Shown here piece by piece: positions 33,631-42,707 of a DNA stretch of 64,000 nt. Origin of the DNA: an uncultured Porphyromonadaceae bacterium (GTDB lineage: Bacteria; Bacteroidota; Bacteroidia; Bacteroidales; Muribaculaceae); the NCBI GenBank assembly GCA_947643165.1, contig CANRVB010000002.1:1-64000 (forward strand). The letters run 5' to 3'. Under the pieces are notes generated by a model. It searched no databases and was not told the DNA's origin. It saw only the letters and a program-made list of their open reading frames with translations. Position 1 is the first letter of the stretch; every line of letters begins with the position of its first letter. Both the position numbers and the translations under genes were made by a program.

Positions 33631-34425
33631 ATGACTGTAACACAAGCTATAGAAATGCGCAAGTCCGTGCGCAACTATTCCGGTGTGGCTCTCACTCCCG
33701 AGCAGATAAAATATCTTTCCGACGCTATAGAGGGGGCACGATCGCCTTTTGGCGGCGAAGTGGCCGTTAAGTTGGCGGCTGTCGGCAATGGTGGTGAGTT
33801 CAAACCGTCGACGTATGGAGTTATACGCGGAGCCATGAACTATTTACTTGTGGGTATAGCCGATAACCGGCAGTCGTTTTTGTCGGCCGGATTTATTGTG
33901 GAGCAGGTTGTGGTGGAGGCGACATCGCTTGGACTCGGTACATGCTGGATGACCGGAACTTTCAAAGGCTCTACGTTTGCGTCAGCGGCCGGATTCCCCG
34001 AAGCCACGCCACTCAAGGCTGTCATTCCCGTTGGCCGTGGTTCTTCTAAGAAAGGCATACTCGATACCATCTCGAGAGCCCTCGCCCACAGCGACAGCCG
34101 CAAACCTTTCGACAAGCTATTTTTTACCGGTGCCGGCTTACCGTTAGGTACCGACAACCCCTTCCGGCGTCCTCTCGAGTTGATGAGGCTGGCTCCCTCT
34201 TCCGTCAACTCACAGCCCTGGCGTGCATTTGTCCATCCGGGTCGGGTGGAGTTTTATACTGCGGCTGTAAGCAACAATGCCTATATCGACATGGGCATTG
34301 CTCTCAGCCACTTCATGATCGGATGTGATGAGGAAGACATCCAAGGCCATCTGCTTCAGCTTTCAGAGCACGATCCGGCCGTCGATGCCGCTCTGACGCC
34401 GGTAGCGGTATTCTCGGTGTCATAG
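33631..34425 (+). CDS. Nitroreductase-family protein (TM1586-like)
   Basis: A 264-residue FMN-dependent nitroreductase-fold protein counted from the ATG at 33631 (MTVTQAIEMRKSVRNYSG). An in-frame upstream ATG at 33592 overlaps the prfB terminator and is unlikely. The N-terminal RKSVRNYSG motif and the later MRLAPSSVNSQPWRAFV motif are both substrate/flavin contact blocks, giving the duplicated-half arrangement of the TM1586-type subgroup, which folds as an internal pseudo-dimer. The natural substrate is unknown. A strong bidirectional terminator follows. Confidence 0.85.
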   Translation: MTVTQAIEMRKSVRNYSGVALTPEQIKYLSDAIEGARSPFGGEVAVKLAAVGNGGEFKPSTYGVIRGAMNYLLVGIADNRQSFLSAGFIVEQVVVEATSLGLGTCWMTGTFKGSTFASAAGFPEATPLKAVIPVGRGSSKKGILDTISRALAHSDSRKPFDKLFFTGAGLPLGTDNPFRRPLELMRLAPSSVNSQPWRAFVHPGRVEFYTAAVSNNAYIDMGIALSHFMIGCDEEDIQGHLLQLSEHDPAVDAALTPVAVFSVS

Positions 34426-34444
34426 TTCATCGACATACATTCCA

Positions 34445-34494
34445 CAAAACCGCAGCCCGCCGTCTGCTATTGCTGATGGCGGGCTGCGGTTTTG
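34445..34494. terminator. Bidirectional terminator between convergent genes
   Basis: A perfect 17-bp stem (34445-34461 with 34478-34494) with a 16-base loop. The outer bases are CAAAA and TTTTG, so transcripts from either side end in a U-rich stretch. It separates the nitroreductase (+) from the M23 peptidase (-). Confidence 0.88.
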
Positions 34495-34510
34495 TTATGC
34501 GGTGATAACG

Positions 34511-35326
34511 TTATTTTTTCTTGGTAGTGGTTTTCTTTTTCCTTGACGATGCTGTGGTCTTGCGCTTCGTTATCTTTGCAGGAGCCTTCTTGATGCTCTG
34601 TTCACAAGCTTTCTTGTCAAATGCGAAGATTCCGTTGATCGGAGACTTTTGCTCGAAATCTATTATAGTCTCTGGATTGATCTTCATGCCCAGATAGCGG
34701 GTCTCGAAGTGTAGGTGAGGACCTGTGGAGCGTCCTGTGTTTCCGCTCAGCGCCAACTGGTCGCCTGCTTTCACGCGGTCGTTAGGCTTTACGGTGATTT
34801 TCGACAGGTGAGCGTAGATTGTCTCCAGTCCGTTGTCATGTCTCACTACAACATAATATCCGTATCCTCCTCTCTCAAATTTGCAGAGGCGCACTACGCC
34901 GTCAAATGACGATACTACCGGAGTGCCTTTGGGTACACCTATGTCTATGCCGTAATGCATTCTGCGGAAGCGTGGGCGGTAGCCGAAGCGCGATGTCACG
35001 GTGCCTATGTCTATTGGGTGTACATATCCGCTGACATCTATATTCTTTGTATCGGGAATCTCTACACCTACATAGGGGTTGACAAGATTGCTTTCCCAAT
35101 ATTCCGAGTAAATCTCGTTGTCGGCGATCTCCTCCTGTTTTAGCTGCTCGATAAACTTCATCGTGTTGACAAGCTTGATGTCGGCGGCGATGGGGCGCTG
35201 GGCGGCTATCAGATCCTTGTGTTCCTGGTCATGGAGATCCGGTAGACGAAGCTGAGCGTTGGTGTTGAATGCGGTCAACGCAAGGAGAGTCGCTGCAGCA
35301 ATCGTTATCTTTTTGAGAAATTGCAT
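34511..35326 (-). CDS. Secreted M23 (LytM-like) metallopeptidase
   Basis: A 271-residue exported protein. A signal peptide (about 1-24, ending NTNAQ) and a charged helical segment (35-75) precede the M23 domain (about 105-215). Zinc-ligand motifs HYGIDIG and HLHFE are both intact, so cell-wall endopeptidase activity is plausible; such proteins trim peptidoglycan cross-links or activate amidases. The last 25 residues are almost all Lys, Thr, Ser and Arg (KRKTTASSRKKKTTTKKK), which could bind anionic envelope polymers. Confidence 0.9.
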   Translation of the reverse strand: MQFLKKITIAAATLLALTAFNTNAQLRLPDLHDQEHKDLIAAQRPIAADIKLVNTMKFIEQLKQEEIADNEIYSEYWESNLVNPYVGVEIPDTKNIDVSGYVHPIDIGTVTSRFGYRPRFRRMHYGIDIGVPKGTPVVSSFDGVVRLCKFERGGYGYYVVVRHDNGLETIYAHLSKITVKPNDRVKAGDQLALSGNTGRSTGPHLHFETRYLGMKINPETIIDFEQKSPINGIFAFDKKACEQSIKKAPAKITKRKTTASSRKKKTTTKKK

Positions 35327-35499
35327 CAGTTTTTTGTTTTTTTGAACCCGAAGAGTATGTCAGAGGAGCATAGGCGAGAGGTGGAGGAGAAGAAGGCTCG
35401 GGCTACTGTTATTCGTGGATAGATTAAAATGAATAATGATTGATTGGATGAGGACGACACTGGGCTTGGTGCGCAGATGTCGTATGGAGCGAGGCGTGG

Positions 35500-35967
35500 T
35501 CAGTCGGTTTCGTCCGGCGAGTATATGAAGTCGAGATTCTGGGGTGTCCAGTCTTCTATCTCTTCTGGCCGGAAGAATCGTTTGAGTTCGGCGGCGGCGT
35601 CTTCCGGACTGCTCGATGCGTGGATTATGTTTTCCTGACCGCTCATTGAGAAGTCTCCGCGTATCGTGCCCGGTTCGGCATTGCGTCCGTTGGTGGCTCC
35701 GGTCATTGATCTTACCACTCTTATCGCATCATTTCCTTTCAATGCCAGGCATATCACCGGAGTGGCTGTCATCGAGCGGAGTATCAACGGGAAGAATGGC
35801 TTTTCAACCAGATGGGCATAATGTTCCCGCAATATCGACTCATCGAGACGCATCATTTTCATGGCTGTGATTGTGAGGCCCTTACGTTCGAAACGATTGA
35901 GAACCTGACCGACTAAACCGCGGGCTACGGCCGATGGTTTGAATATTACCAGTGTTGTTTCCATCAT
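35500..35967 (-). CDS. ndk: Nucleoside-diphosphate kinase
   Basis: A 155-residue enzyme that exchanges the gamma phosphate between nucleoside triphosphates and diphosphates. The start TLVIFKPSAVARGLVGQVL, the GATNGRNAEPGTIRGDF block and the phospho-accepting His in NIIHASSSPEDA are all present. Relative to many bacterial NDKs the HGSDS motif reads HASSS. The promoter box is 83 bases upstream. The 173-base gap to the M23 gene shows no gene. Confidence 0.95.
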   Translation of the reverse strand: MMETTLVIFKPSAVARGLVGQVLNRFERKGLTITAMKMMRLDESILREHYAHLVEKPFFPLILRSMTATPVICLALKGNDAIRVVRSMTGATNGRNAEPGTIRGDFSMSGQENIIHASSSPEDAAAELKRFFRPEEIEDWTPQNLDFIYSPDETD

Positions 35968-36050
35968 GGTTTCTGAGGATGTTTGAGAAGTGAGGTCAAG
36001 AGCTATCTCCGAATATTAAGCTTTATTCACGTTTTAGCTCTTTTCTTGCT

Positions 36051-36081
36051 CAAATATAGTCATTTATGTTGACTGTGGCAA
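36051..36081 (-). promoter_or_regulatory. Promoter of ndk
   Basis: On the minus strand, TTG (36081-36079), 20 bases, then TATATTTG (36058-36051), 83 bases before the ndk ATG. Confidence 0.55.
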
Positions 36082-36227
36082 GTGTTTACGAAATAAAAAA
36101 ATCGATCTTCCGATTTTCGTTCGCCGATCTCTGAGATAAGTATCAGATTTACAGTGAGATATAGCGTGGTGTGAATTAAATTAAAAAATTGTTGGCCTCT
36201 TGAAACACGATTTTTAGGTGTTAAAAC

Positions 36228-36269
36228 AGTGTTAAATATTGTAACCTTACTGGTTGAAAATTTAACACT
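36228..36269 (-). terminator. Nested inverted repeat at the end of recG
   Basis: AGTGTTAAAT (36228-36237) and ATTTAACACT (36260-36269) enclose a smaller AACC/GGTT hairpin (36243-36255). The outer arm overlaps the recG stop codon. It is a candidate terminator for the sulfatase-ispD-recG operon, though weak in GC. The rest of the 35968-36267 gap holds the ndk promoter and no gene. Confidence 0.45.
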
Positions 36270-38367
36270 ATGATATCCTGCTCCAGTCTATGCTGCGGTT
36301 GTATCTTGCTGTGAATTCATGACTTAGCATCCGGTTTTGAGGCTTCGACAGATCCGGATCATCATCCAGTATGTCGATCGCGGCGTTCCGCGCCAGTTCC
36401 ACTATCTGACTGTCTGTTGTCAGACTCGCAATCTTCAGATCCACAGGCAGTCCGCTTTGCATAGTACCCTCTATATCACCCGGACCACGCATTTTCAGGT
36501 CGGCTTCGGCCACGACAAACCCATCTGTCGTAGATGTCATGATTTCCAGTCGTTTACGTGTTTGTGCGGCTATTTTCATTTTGGTCATGAGCACGCAGTA
36601 GCTCTGTGTGCCTCCACGACCCACGCGTCCGCGCAATTGGTGAAGCTGCGATAGTCCGAAGCGTTCGGCGTTCTCTATTACCATGGTTGTGGCGTTAGGA
36701 ACGTTCACACCTACTTCTATCACGGTCGTGGCCACCAGAATATCGGCTTTATGGCTGGCAAACAGCTCCATCTGCCAATCTTTTTCGGCCGGTTTCATCT
36801 GTCCATGTACCATGGCCACCTTGTAGCCGTGAAATATTTCTTTGATTTGCTCAAAGCCCTCTTCCAGACTCTTCAGGTCATTCTTCTCGTTCTCCTTTAT
36901 CAAGGGGTACACAATGTACACCTGCCTTCCCTCGCGCAACTGCTTGCCTATTGCGCGGTATACTTCCATACGCTTCTCGTCGTAGCGCATCAGGGTTACT
37001 ACAGGTTTTCTGCCTGGTGGCAGCTCATCGATTACCGACACATCCAGGTCACCGTAGATAGTCATGGCCAGGGTGCGTGGTATCGGTGTCGCAGTCATTA
37101 CAAGCACGTGTGGGGGTAGAGTTGTGTTCTTTCGCCACAGACGTGCGCGCTGGGCAACACCAAACCTATGCTGCTCGTCTATTACGGCAAGACCGAGCGA
37201 ACGGAACTGCACATTGTCCTCCACCAGTGCATGTGTGCCTACAAGTATATGCAGCGAGCCATCGGCCAACTGACTGTGTATCAGCCTGCGTTGTGCTGCA
37301 CCTGTCGATCCTGTCAGTAACTTGACGTTTATGCCAAGAGGCGCTACCAGTTCCGACAGTGTCTCGAAGTGCTGTCCGGCAAGAATTTCCGTAGGAGCCA
37401 TAAGACATGCCTGGTGGCCATTGTCAATGGCTATCAGCATGCACATTAGCGCTACAAGGGTTTTTCCGCTGCCCACATCTCCCTGTACTAACCGGTTCAT
37501 TTGCTTGCCCGTGTTCATGTCGGCCCGTATCTCCTTTATGACGCGTTTCTGCGCTCCTGTCAACTCAAATGGAAGCTGGTCATTGTAGAACCGGTTGAAG
37601 TATTCTCCTATTCTTGGAAACCTGAACCCGCCGGAATTAGCCTTGCGCCGGCGTGCATATTGCTGGATGTTGAGCTGGAGATAGAGCAGTTCATCAAATT
37701 TCAACCTGAAGCGGGCTGCATTCAGCCTTTCGGTCGACAGTGGATTGTGGATATTCTCTGTAGCTTCGCGCAGGCTGCATAGTTTCAGTCTGGATAAAAG
37801 CTGAGGTGGGAGTGTCTCATGTATCGATGGTGATATCACGCTGAGAGCCAGCTGAATCCATTGGTGCAGCTGGCGGGAGCCTATGCCGTTGGTGCGGAGA
37901 CGGTCGGTCAGTGGGTAGACACCGCGCAGTCCGCATGTGGCCATAAGCGATCCCTGTGTATCGACCTCGGGATGAACCATGCTCCAGTGTCCGCAGAATT
38001 CTGTCGGTTTTCCGAATACTATATATTCCACTCCGGTATGATACGCTTCCTTTATCTGGCGGATACGGTTGAACCACACGCATTCCATTGTGCGTGTGCC
38101 GTCGGTGAACAGACCTACCAGACGGGTCTTTGCACCTTCACCTTGCGTATTGAAGGTGATAAAGCGGCCTTTCACCTGCACATATGGCATTTCGCCCCCG
38201 AAATTAGAAATATTGTAGTAGCTTGTGCGGTCAAGATAGCTTGTGGGATAATGGGCTATAAGGTCACCATAAGTGCGTATGCCCAGCTCCTTTTCGAGAA
38301 GCTGGGCGCGTTTGGGTCCTATTCCTTTGAGATACTTGATCTCTGTTTCGATGACAGCTGAAGCCAT
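36268..38367 (-). CDS. recG: ATP-dependent DNA helicase RecG
   Basis: A 699-residue superfamily 2 helicase that remodels stalled replication forks and branched DNA. An N-terminal wedge/OB domain (about 1-200) precedes the helicase core with Walker A (VQGDVGSGKTLVA), the Walker B variant DEQHRFG, MTATPIPRTLA and the C-terminal QLRGRVGRGGTQSYC block. Length and motif order are normal for RecG. It is the third gene of a leftward operon, 21 bases after ispD. Confidence 0.96.
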   Translation of the reverse strand: MASAVIETEIKYLKGIGPKRAQLLEKELGIRTYGDLIAHYPTSYLDRTSYYNISNFGGEMPYVQVKGRFITFNTQGEGAKTRLVGLFTDGTRTMECVWFNRIRQIKEAYHTGVEYIVFGKPTEFCGHWSMVHPEVDTQGSLMATCGLRGVYPLTDRLRTNGIGSRQLHQWIQLALSVISPSIHETLPPQLLSRLKLCSLREATENIHNPLSTERLNAARFRLKFDELLYLQLNIQQYARRRKANSGGFRFPRIGEYFNRFYNDQLPFELTGAQKRVIKEIRADMNTGKQMNRLVQGDVGSGKTLVALMCMLIAIDNGHQACLMAPTEILAGQHFETLSELVAPLGINVKLLTGSTGAAQRRLIHSQLADGSLHILVGTHALVEDNVQFRSLGLAVIDEQHRFGVAQRARLWRKNTTLPPHVLVMTATPIPRTLAMTIYGDLDVSVIDELPPGRKPVVTLMRYDEKRMEVYRAIGKQLREGRQVYIVYPLIKENEKNDLKSLEEGFEQIKEIFHGYKVAMVHGQMKPAEKDWQMELFASHKADILVATTVIEVGVNVPNATTMVIENAERFGLSQLHQLRGRVGRGGTQSYCVLMTKMKIAAQTRKRLEIMTSTTDGFVVAEADLKMRGPGDIEGTMQSGLPVDLKIASLTTDSQIVELARNAAIDILDDDPDLSKPQNRMLSHEFTARYNRSIDWSRIS

Positions 38368-38388
38368 TATCCTATAGCGTGTTCCGTG

Positions 38389-39087
38389 TTAATCGCGGTT
38401 CATATCAATCAGGAGTTCTGCTATCCGCAGGTCTGCGGAATGGGTTATCTTGATATTACGCGGATCGCCTGCCACTATTTTCGGCGATAATCCGGTATAA
38501 CGTTCCACTACCGATGCATCGTCTGTCATCATGCAGTCGTCCGTAAGATTTTCATAAGCTTCGATAAGAGTATGGGCCGGAAATGCCTGCGGAGTCTGCA
38601 CACACCGGAAATCGCTGCGAGCTACCGCTACCGATTTGTTATCCTTGTCTACCATGCGCAGTGAGTCGATGGGCTCGCTACCTGGCAATGCTCCACAATA
38701 ATCCTCATCAAGGGCATGGTTGATAACCTCGCGCACTGTAGCCCGGCTGACGAGTGGTCTTGCGCCGTCATGTACACTTATTATGTCTGCATTGCGGCTC
38801 AGAGGATGGCTCAGGGCTGCTCTTACAGAGTCGCTGCGCGTGGCACCACCTGTCACTGTTTCCGGCGATTCAAATCCTGATTCCGTGCATAGATTCTTCC
38901 AGTAGTCGATGAAATCCTTATGGAGCACCACTATCATCGTTGCATCGGGCGATGCAGCGCGCAGAGCTTCAATCGTGTGCATCAGAACCGGTCTGCCATT
39001 CAGCGGCATGAATTGCTTGGGGAGTGCCGACCCGAAGCGTTGTCCGCTTCCGGCCGCAACTATTATATGACAGATTTTGGGTTGCAT
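38389..39087 (-). CDS. ispD: 2-C-methyl-D-erythritol 4-phosphate cytidylyltransferase
   Basis: A 232-residue enzyme of the methylerythritol phosphate isoprenoid pathway. The CTP-binding start IIVAAGSGQRFGSALPKQF (about 8-26), the GGATRSDSVRAAL motif and the VHDGARPLVS motif are typical. It lies 9 bases after the sulfatase and 21 before recG on the same strand. The combination with a sulfatase is unusual in function but the spacing argues for one transcript. Confidence 0.96.
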   Translation of the reverse strand: MQPKICHIIVAAGSGQRFGSALPKQFMPLNGRPVLMHTIEALRAASPDATMIVVLHKDFIDYWKNLCTESGFESPETVTGGATRSDSVRAALSHPLSRNADIISVHDGARPLVSRATVREVINHALDEDYCGALPGSEPIDSLRMVDKDNKSVAVARSDFRCVQTPQAFPAHTLIEAYENLTDDCMMTDDASVVERYTGLSPKIVAGDPRNIKITHSADLRIAELLIDMNRD

Positions 39088-39096
39088 CCGCCTGAA

Positions 39097-40635
39097 TTAT
39101 TCCGGTATGGTGATAGGGAACATCGGATTGTCAGTGTGCTCGCGTTGAATCACGGCTACAAGCTCCTTCACTATTTCCGGATGTTCGGAGGCTATGTCGT
39201 TATCCTCATGTATATCCGTAGCCAGGTTGTAGAGGCGCGGTTTGCCATTCTGCACTACCAGCTTCCAGTCACCTTTGCGCACACCAAGCATGTTGGTCTC
39301 GTGAAATTCCCAGTACAGATAGTCATGATTTTTCTGCTCGCCTTCACCCGTCAGTGTGGGGTAGATCGATATGCCGTCAAAGCAGTCATCGGGATTCTCC
39401 GGATTGAGATAACGCTGCTCATAGTTGTCGATACCGGCTATGTCGCAGAATGTAGGCATCAGATCGTAGAATGCGAACTGATGGTCGTTTGTCTCACCAC
39501 CCTTTATCTTGGCCGGCCAGCGCACTATGAACGGCACTCTTATGCCACCTTCGTGTGTGGAACGCTTAAGGCCGCGCAGCAGTCCGTCGCGGTTGAAGAA
39601 TGCTGGGTCGGCGCCACCTTCCTCATGAGGTCCGTTGTCGCTGGTGAAAATCAGCACAGTGTTTTCGGTAAGACCTTTCTTTTCAAGAATCTCCATTATC
39701 TCGCCGACCTGGGCGTCGAGACGGGTTATCATACCCGCAAACTGCGCATGGGCGTGGTCGGTAGGATTGTAGCGGCTCGGATTGCTGCCCTTGAATACCT
39801 TTTCCTCATCGGCCGGAAACATGTCTGTGTAGCGCTGGTAGATAGAGTCGTTGGGCTGCATCAGCTCTGCGTGTGGGAGCGTGTAGGTGAAGATACCGAG
39901 AAATGGTTGGTCGGCCGACTGTTTGTCGAGCCATTCCATCGCCTTGTCATGTATCAGATCGGCCGAATACTGGCTGCGGTTCAGATATTCAGGACCATAC
40001 ATTGGATAGCGTATGTTGTCGTCAAGTGTGATACGTATAGTGGCGGTGTCGCCGGCTGCCTTGCTGTAACGGTTCAGGAAGTTTGGATAGTACAGATGAG
40101 CCTGAAATTGGCAGATGTAGCCGTAATACTCATCTATGCCGCGTTTGTCGGGCGTGGAGTGTGATCCTTCGTAGCCACCGGCCCATTTGCCGAACATACC
40201 GGTCGTGTAGCCGTTGTCTTTGAATATCTCGGGTATTATTATGTGGTCGGCATCATAAGGCTCCTGTCCGGCTACACTGTAGTCTATGTTGTTGCCATAC
40301 GGTTGGTTGAGGTTGCCTTGATTCCAATATTCCTTGTTTCCGCGTACATGTGTATGCCCGGAATGCTGTCCGGTCATGAATGTGGCACGCGACGGAGCAC
40401 TCACCGGGCTGCCTGCATATGCCTGTGTGAATCTTATGCCCTGCGAAGCCAGTTTGTCTATATTGGGTGTGGATATATACTTCTGCCCATAGCATCCGAG
40501 GTCACCGTAACCCATGTCATCGCACATGATATAGATGATATTAGGTTTGCTTGGCTGTTGATCTTTTGCAGAAGCCTGAAGGCAGGTACAGGTCGAGCCT
40601 ATAATGGCGGCGGTAATGATAGTCTGGCTTTTCAT
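39097..40635 (-). CDS. Secreted sulfatase, serine type
   Basis: A 512-residue exported arylsulfatase-like enzyme. A signal peptide covers about 1-23 and MCDDMGYGDLGCYG (37-50) carries metal-binding aspartates. The modified motif is SAPSR, with Ser79 as the formylglycine site, so it depends on an anSME maturase, which is not in the window. TSDNGPHEEGG and MFGKWAGGYEG-like blocks also fit. It is only distantly similar to the sulfatase at 10.9 kb. Its own promoter lies 38 bases upstream. Substrate is unknown; host glycans are the usual guess. Confidence 0.93.
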   Translation of the reverse strand: MKSQTIITAAIIGSTCTCLQASAKDQQPSKPNIIYIMCDDMGYGDLGCYGQKYISTPNIDKLASQGIRFTQAYAGSPVSAPSRATFMTGQHSGHTHVRGNKEYWNQGNLNQPYGNNIDYSVAGQEPYDADHIIIPEIFKDNGYTTGMFGKWAGGYEGSHSTPDKRGIDEYYGYICQFQAHLYYPNFLNRYSKAAGDTATIRITLDDNIRYPMYGPEYLNRSQYSADLIHDKAMEWLDKQSADQPFLGIFTYTLPHAELMQPNDSIYQRYTDMFPADEEKVFKGSNPSRYNPTDHAHAQFAGMITRLDAQVGEIMEILEKKGLTENTVLIFTSDNGPHEEGGADPAFFNRDGLLRGLKRSTHEGGIRVPFIVRWPAKIKGGETNDHQFAFYDLMPTFCDIAGIDNYEQRYLNPENPDDCFDGISIYPTLTGEGEQKNHDYLYWEFHETNMLGVRKGDWKLVVQNGKPRLYNLATDIHEDNDIASEHPEIVKELVAVIQREHTDNPMFPITIPE

Positions 40636-40673
40636 TGGGAATAGTTACGTATGTGAGAGATTGGTTTGATTGA

Positions 40674-40706
40674 CAAATATACGAATAAGTTGAGAGTAAT
40701 ACCAAA
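40674..40706 (-). promoter_or_regulatory. Promoter of the sulfatase-ispD-recG operon
   Basis: On the minus strand, TTTG (40706-40703), 21 bases, then TATATTTG (40681-40674), 38 bases before the ATG at 40635. Confidence 0.65.
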
Positions 40707-40743
40707 TTAATTGCCGGAAGTTGTGCTATATTTCAGCAATAGG

Positions 40744-40810
40744 AACATCCATACGTATCACAGCCGGGCCATGGATTCATCATGGTCCGGCTGTGATACG
40801 TATGGATGTT
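40744..40810 (-). terminator. 30-bp stem hairpin after tpx
   Basis: Bases 40744-40773 are the reverse complement of 40781-40810 except at one position, leaving a 7-base loop (GATTCAT). The stem contains AACATCCATACGTATCACAG on its outer side. It begins 8 bases beyond the tpx stop at 40819, so it probably ends the tpx transcript, although no U-run follows. Confidence 0.75.
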
Positions 40811-40818
40811 GTGTAATG

Positions 40819-41328
40819 TCAGATCTTGTGCTCGAGTACGCGCAGGGCAGCGTCGTAGTCGGGTTCGTTGGTTATCTCATCGACCATCTGCACGTATGCT
40901 ATGTCGCGGTTGCGGTCTATGATGATCACTGCGCGGGCAAGCAGACCGGCCAATGGGCCGTCGCATATCTGTACGCCGAACTTCTGGCCGAACAGAGGCG
41001 ACCGGAATGCTGAGGCAGGTATCACGTCTTTTATACCTTCGGTAGTGCAGAAGCGTGACATAGCGAATGGAAGATCCATTGATACACAGATCACGACAGT
41101 GTCTTTGAGCTTGGAGGCTTCCTCGTTGAAGCGGCGCACCGAGCGGGCACATATCTCAGTGTCAAGGCTCGGAAATATATTGAGAACTACGGTTTTGTCC
41201 TTGAAATCGATACATTGTACCCGGCTCAGATCAGCTCCCGAAAGATGGAAGCAAGGCGCGGGCGATCCTACTGCCGGCAGGGTGCCGTAGGTGTGGCAGG
41301 GAGTTCCTTTGAAGTAGATAGTCTCCAT
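40819..41328 (-). CDS. tpx: Thiol peroxidase
   Basis: A 169-residue atypical two-cysteine peroxiredoxin that reduces lipid and hydrogen peroxides. The peroxidatic Cys60 lies in SLDTEICARSVRRFN and the probable resolving Cys94 in SRFCTTEGI, the spacing seen in E. coli Tpx. The protein has no signal peptide and is probably cytoplasmic. It starts 21 bases after the preceding gene's stop and shares its transcript. Confidence 0.95.
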   Translation of the reverse strand: METIYFKGTPCHTYGTLPAVGSPAPCFHLSGADLSRVQCIDFKDKTVVLNIFPSLDTEICARSVRRFNEEASKLKDTVVICVSMDLPFAMSRFCTTEGIKDVIPASAFRSPLFGQKFGVQICDGPLAGLLARAVIIIDRNRDIAYVQMVDEITNEPDYDAALRVLEHKI

Positions 41329-41349
41329 AAATATAGTAGTGCGATAAGG

Positions 41350-42567
41350 TTAATTCAGGTTTGAAAACATATTTATAACATCGGAAGCAATGTGATTGTT
41401 GTAGCCGGCCGACGTAGATTTTACTATGCCGTCAGTGCCGACAACCACAATTACCGGTAGTTCGGTTATACCGCAATCGCGGGCAAGTCCTTTCACTCCG
41501 ACAAGTACAGTCTCATCGACACCGGTTTCGCCAACTGTCTCCGATATCGCATCCGTATGTTTATCGGCAAAAGCCCAGACAATCTCGACCGGGTAGGGAA
41601 GTTGGCTCACACCTTCTCTGACACCGCTTACAAGGTCGTCGGTGAATACGCCTTCGGCTTCGGCGAATACCAAGAGCACCGGTTGGCGGAACTTTTCACC
41701 CTGGGCATGGGTATATCTGTCGCCTGACAGTGTCGGCGATTCAAACGCCGGAAGCTTGCGGCCTGCCAGATTGTCGAGCCGGTAGGATGACTGACGTTTT
41801 GTGGCAAATTCGTTGGGATATCGTGCGATCAGCACATCTTCATCGAGTGTCGCAGGAGGAGCCGGAGTGGCCAGTGGAGCGTCAGGATTATAGGTTACTG
41901 TTATGGTCTGTTCGCTTATGGATCCGGGGTTGTTTTCCAGAGTTACCCTTACCGGATCAATCTGTGGTGAGCTGAACACATATTCACCTTCCATGGCGGT
42001 CTCTCCATTGATGTCCATCACGACCTTTATCACTTTCGATTTCTTGCCGTTGACAAGTGTATCGTTGGCCATGTGGATATGATACCGGTTGTCGGCCGAC
42101 ATGCGCTCTAAGTCGTTGGCCAGATATACAGGGAGATAATTGACAAACTGAGCCGTATTCTGGACTCCTCCATTACCTTTTGCTTTGCCGAAAGGATGAG
42201 TATCGGCTGAGTAGTGGTATTCGAGCAGACGGTCACCCTGCATACGGAAATGATTGCCGGGGTAGTAGGCCGAGAAGCCATTTATATCGTTGTCATTCTT
42301 TTCCCGGCGCCAGTCCACTATATATGGTGCCGGAGCGAGAGTGTCGCTTTCTACCGTTGGGAGCTGGTGAAGAGTCACACCATATATTATATCTTCGGCA
42401 AGCTGCGGCATGGCCACACTAAGTTGTGCTTCAACAGAGTATGCACCTTTCGACCGCAGGCTCCCGATAATAGCCTCCAGTGTATTTGTCTTTTGCTCGC
42501 TTTTCAAAGCGAGGGGAGCGGCGGCCATAAGTGTCATGGCCGCCGCCACGATTATCCCGTGTTTCAT
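41350..42567 (-). CDS. Exported two-domain protein: LolA-like N-terminus, thioredoxin-like C-terminus without CxxC
   Basis: A 405-residue protein with a signal peptide (about 1-20). Residues 25-230 resemble the open beta-barrel of LolA-type lipoprotein carriers (GFSAYYPGNHFRMQGDRLLEYHY, VIKVVMDINGETAMEGEYVFSSPQIDPVRVTL), but this is an appearance-based call. Residues 268-405 look like a thioredoxin/TlpA fold (GRKLPAFESPTLSGDRYTHAQGEKFRQPVLLVF ... GITELPVIVVVGTDGIV). The active-site CxxC is missing, and the only cysteine in this half is just before GITELP. A redox role is thus doubtful; a chaperone or binding role is possible. It is co-directional with tpx. Confidence 0.6.
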   Translation of the reverse strand: MKHGIIVAAAMTLMAAAPLALKSEQKTNTLEAIIGSLRSKGAYSVEAQLSVAMPQLAEDIIYGVTLHQLPTVESDTLAPAPYIVDWRREKNDNDINGFSAYYPGNHFRMQGDRLLEYHYSADTHPFGKAKGNGGVQNTAQFVNYLPVYLANDLERMSADNRYHIHMANDTLVNGKKSKVIKVVMDINGETAMEGEYVFSSPQIDPVRVTLENNPGSISEQTITVTYNPDAPLATPAPPATLDEDVLIARYPNEFATKRQSSYRLDNLAGRKLPAFESPTLSGDRYTHAQGEKFRQPVLLVFAEAEGVFTDDLVSGVREGVSQLPYPVEIVWAFADKHTDAISETVGETGVDETVLVGVKGLARDCGITELPVIVVVGTDGIVKSTSAGYNNHIASDVINMFSNLN

Positions 42568-42707
42568 AAGCAGAAATAAGCAGAAAGAGCGACCCTGTAT
42601 GTTATACCTTGGGTCTAAGCTAAATAGTTGAACACAATAGTAACGGCCCGCAATCGATAATTGTTTACGGACAATTGAAAAAAATCGTATTTTGTCATGC
42701 TTTCTGA

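Noticed and set aside
40744-40810. Invertible (phase-variable) promoter between inverted repeats
   Set aside because: The arms are only 7 bases apart, so there is no segment to invert; it is a hairpin, and no invertase is nearby.
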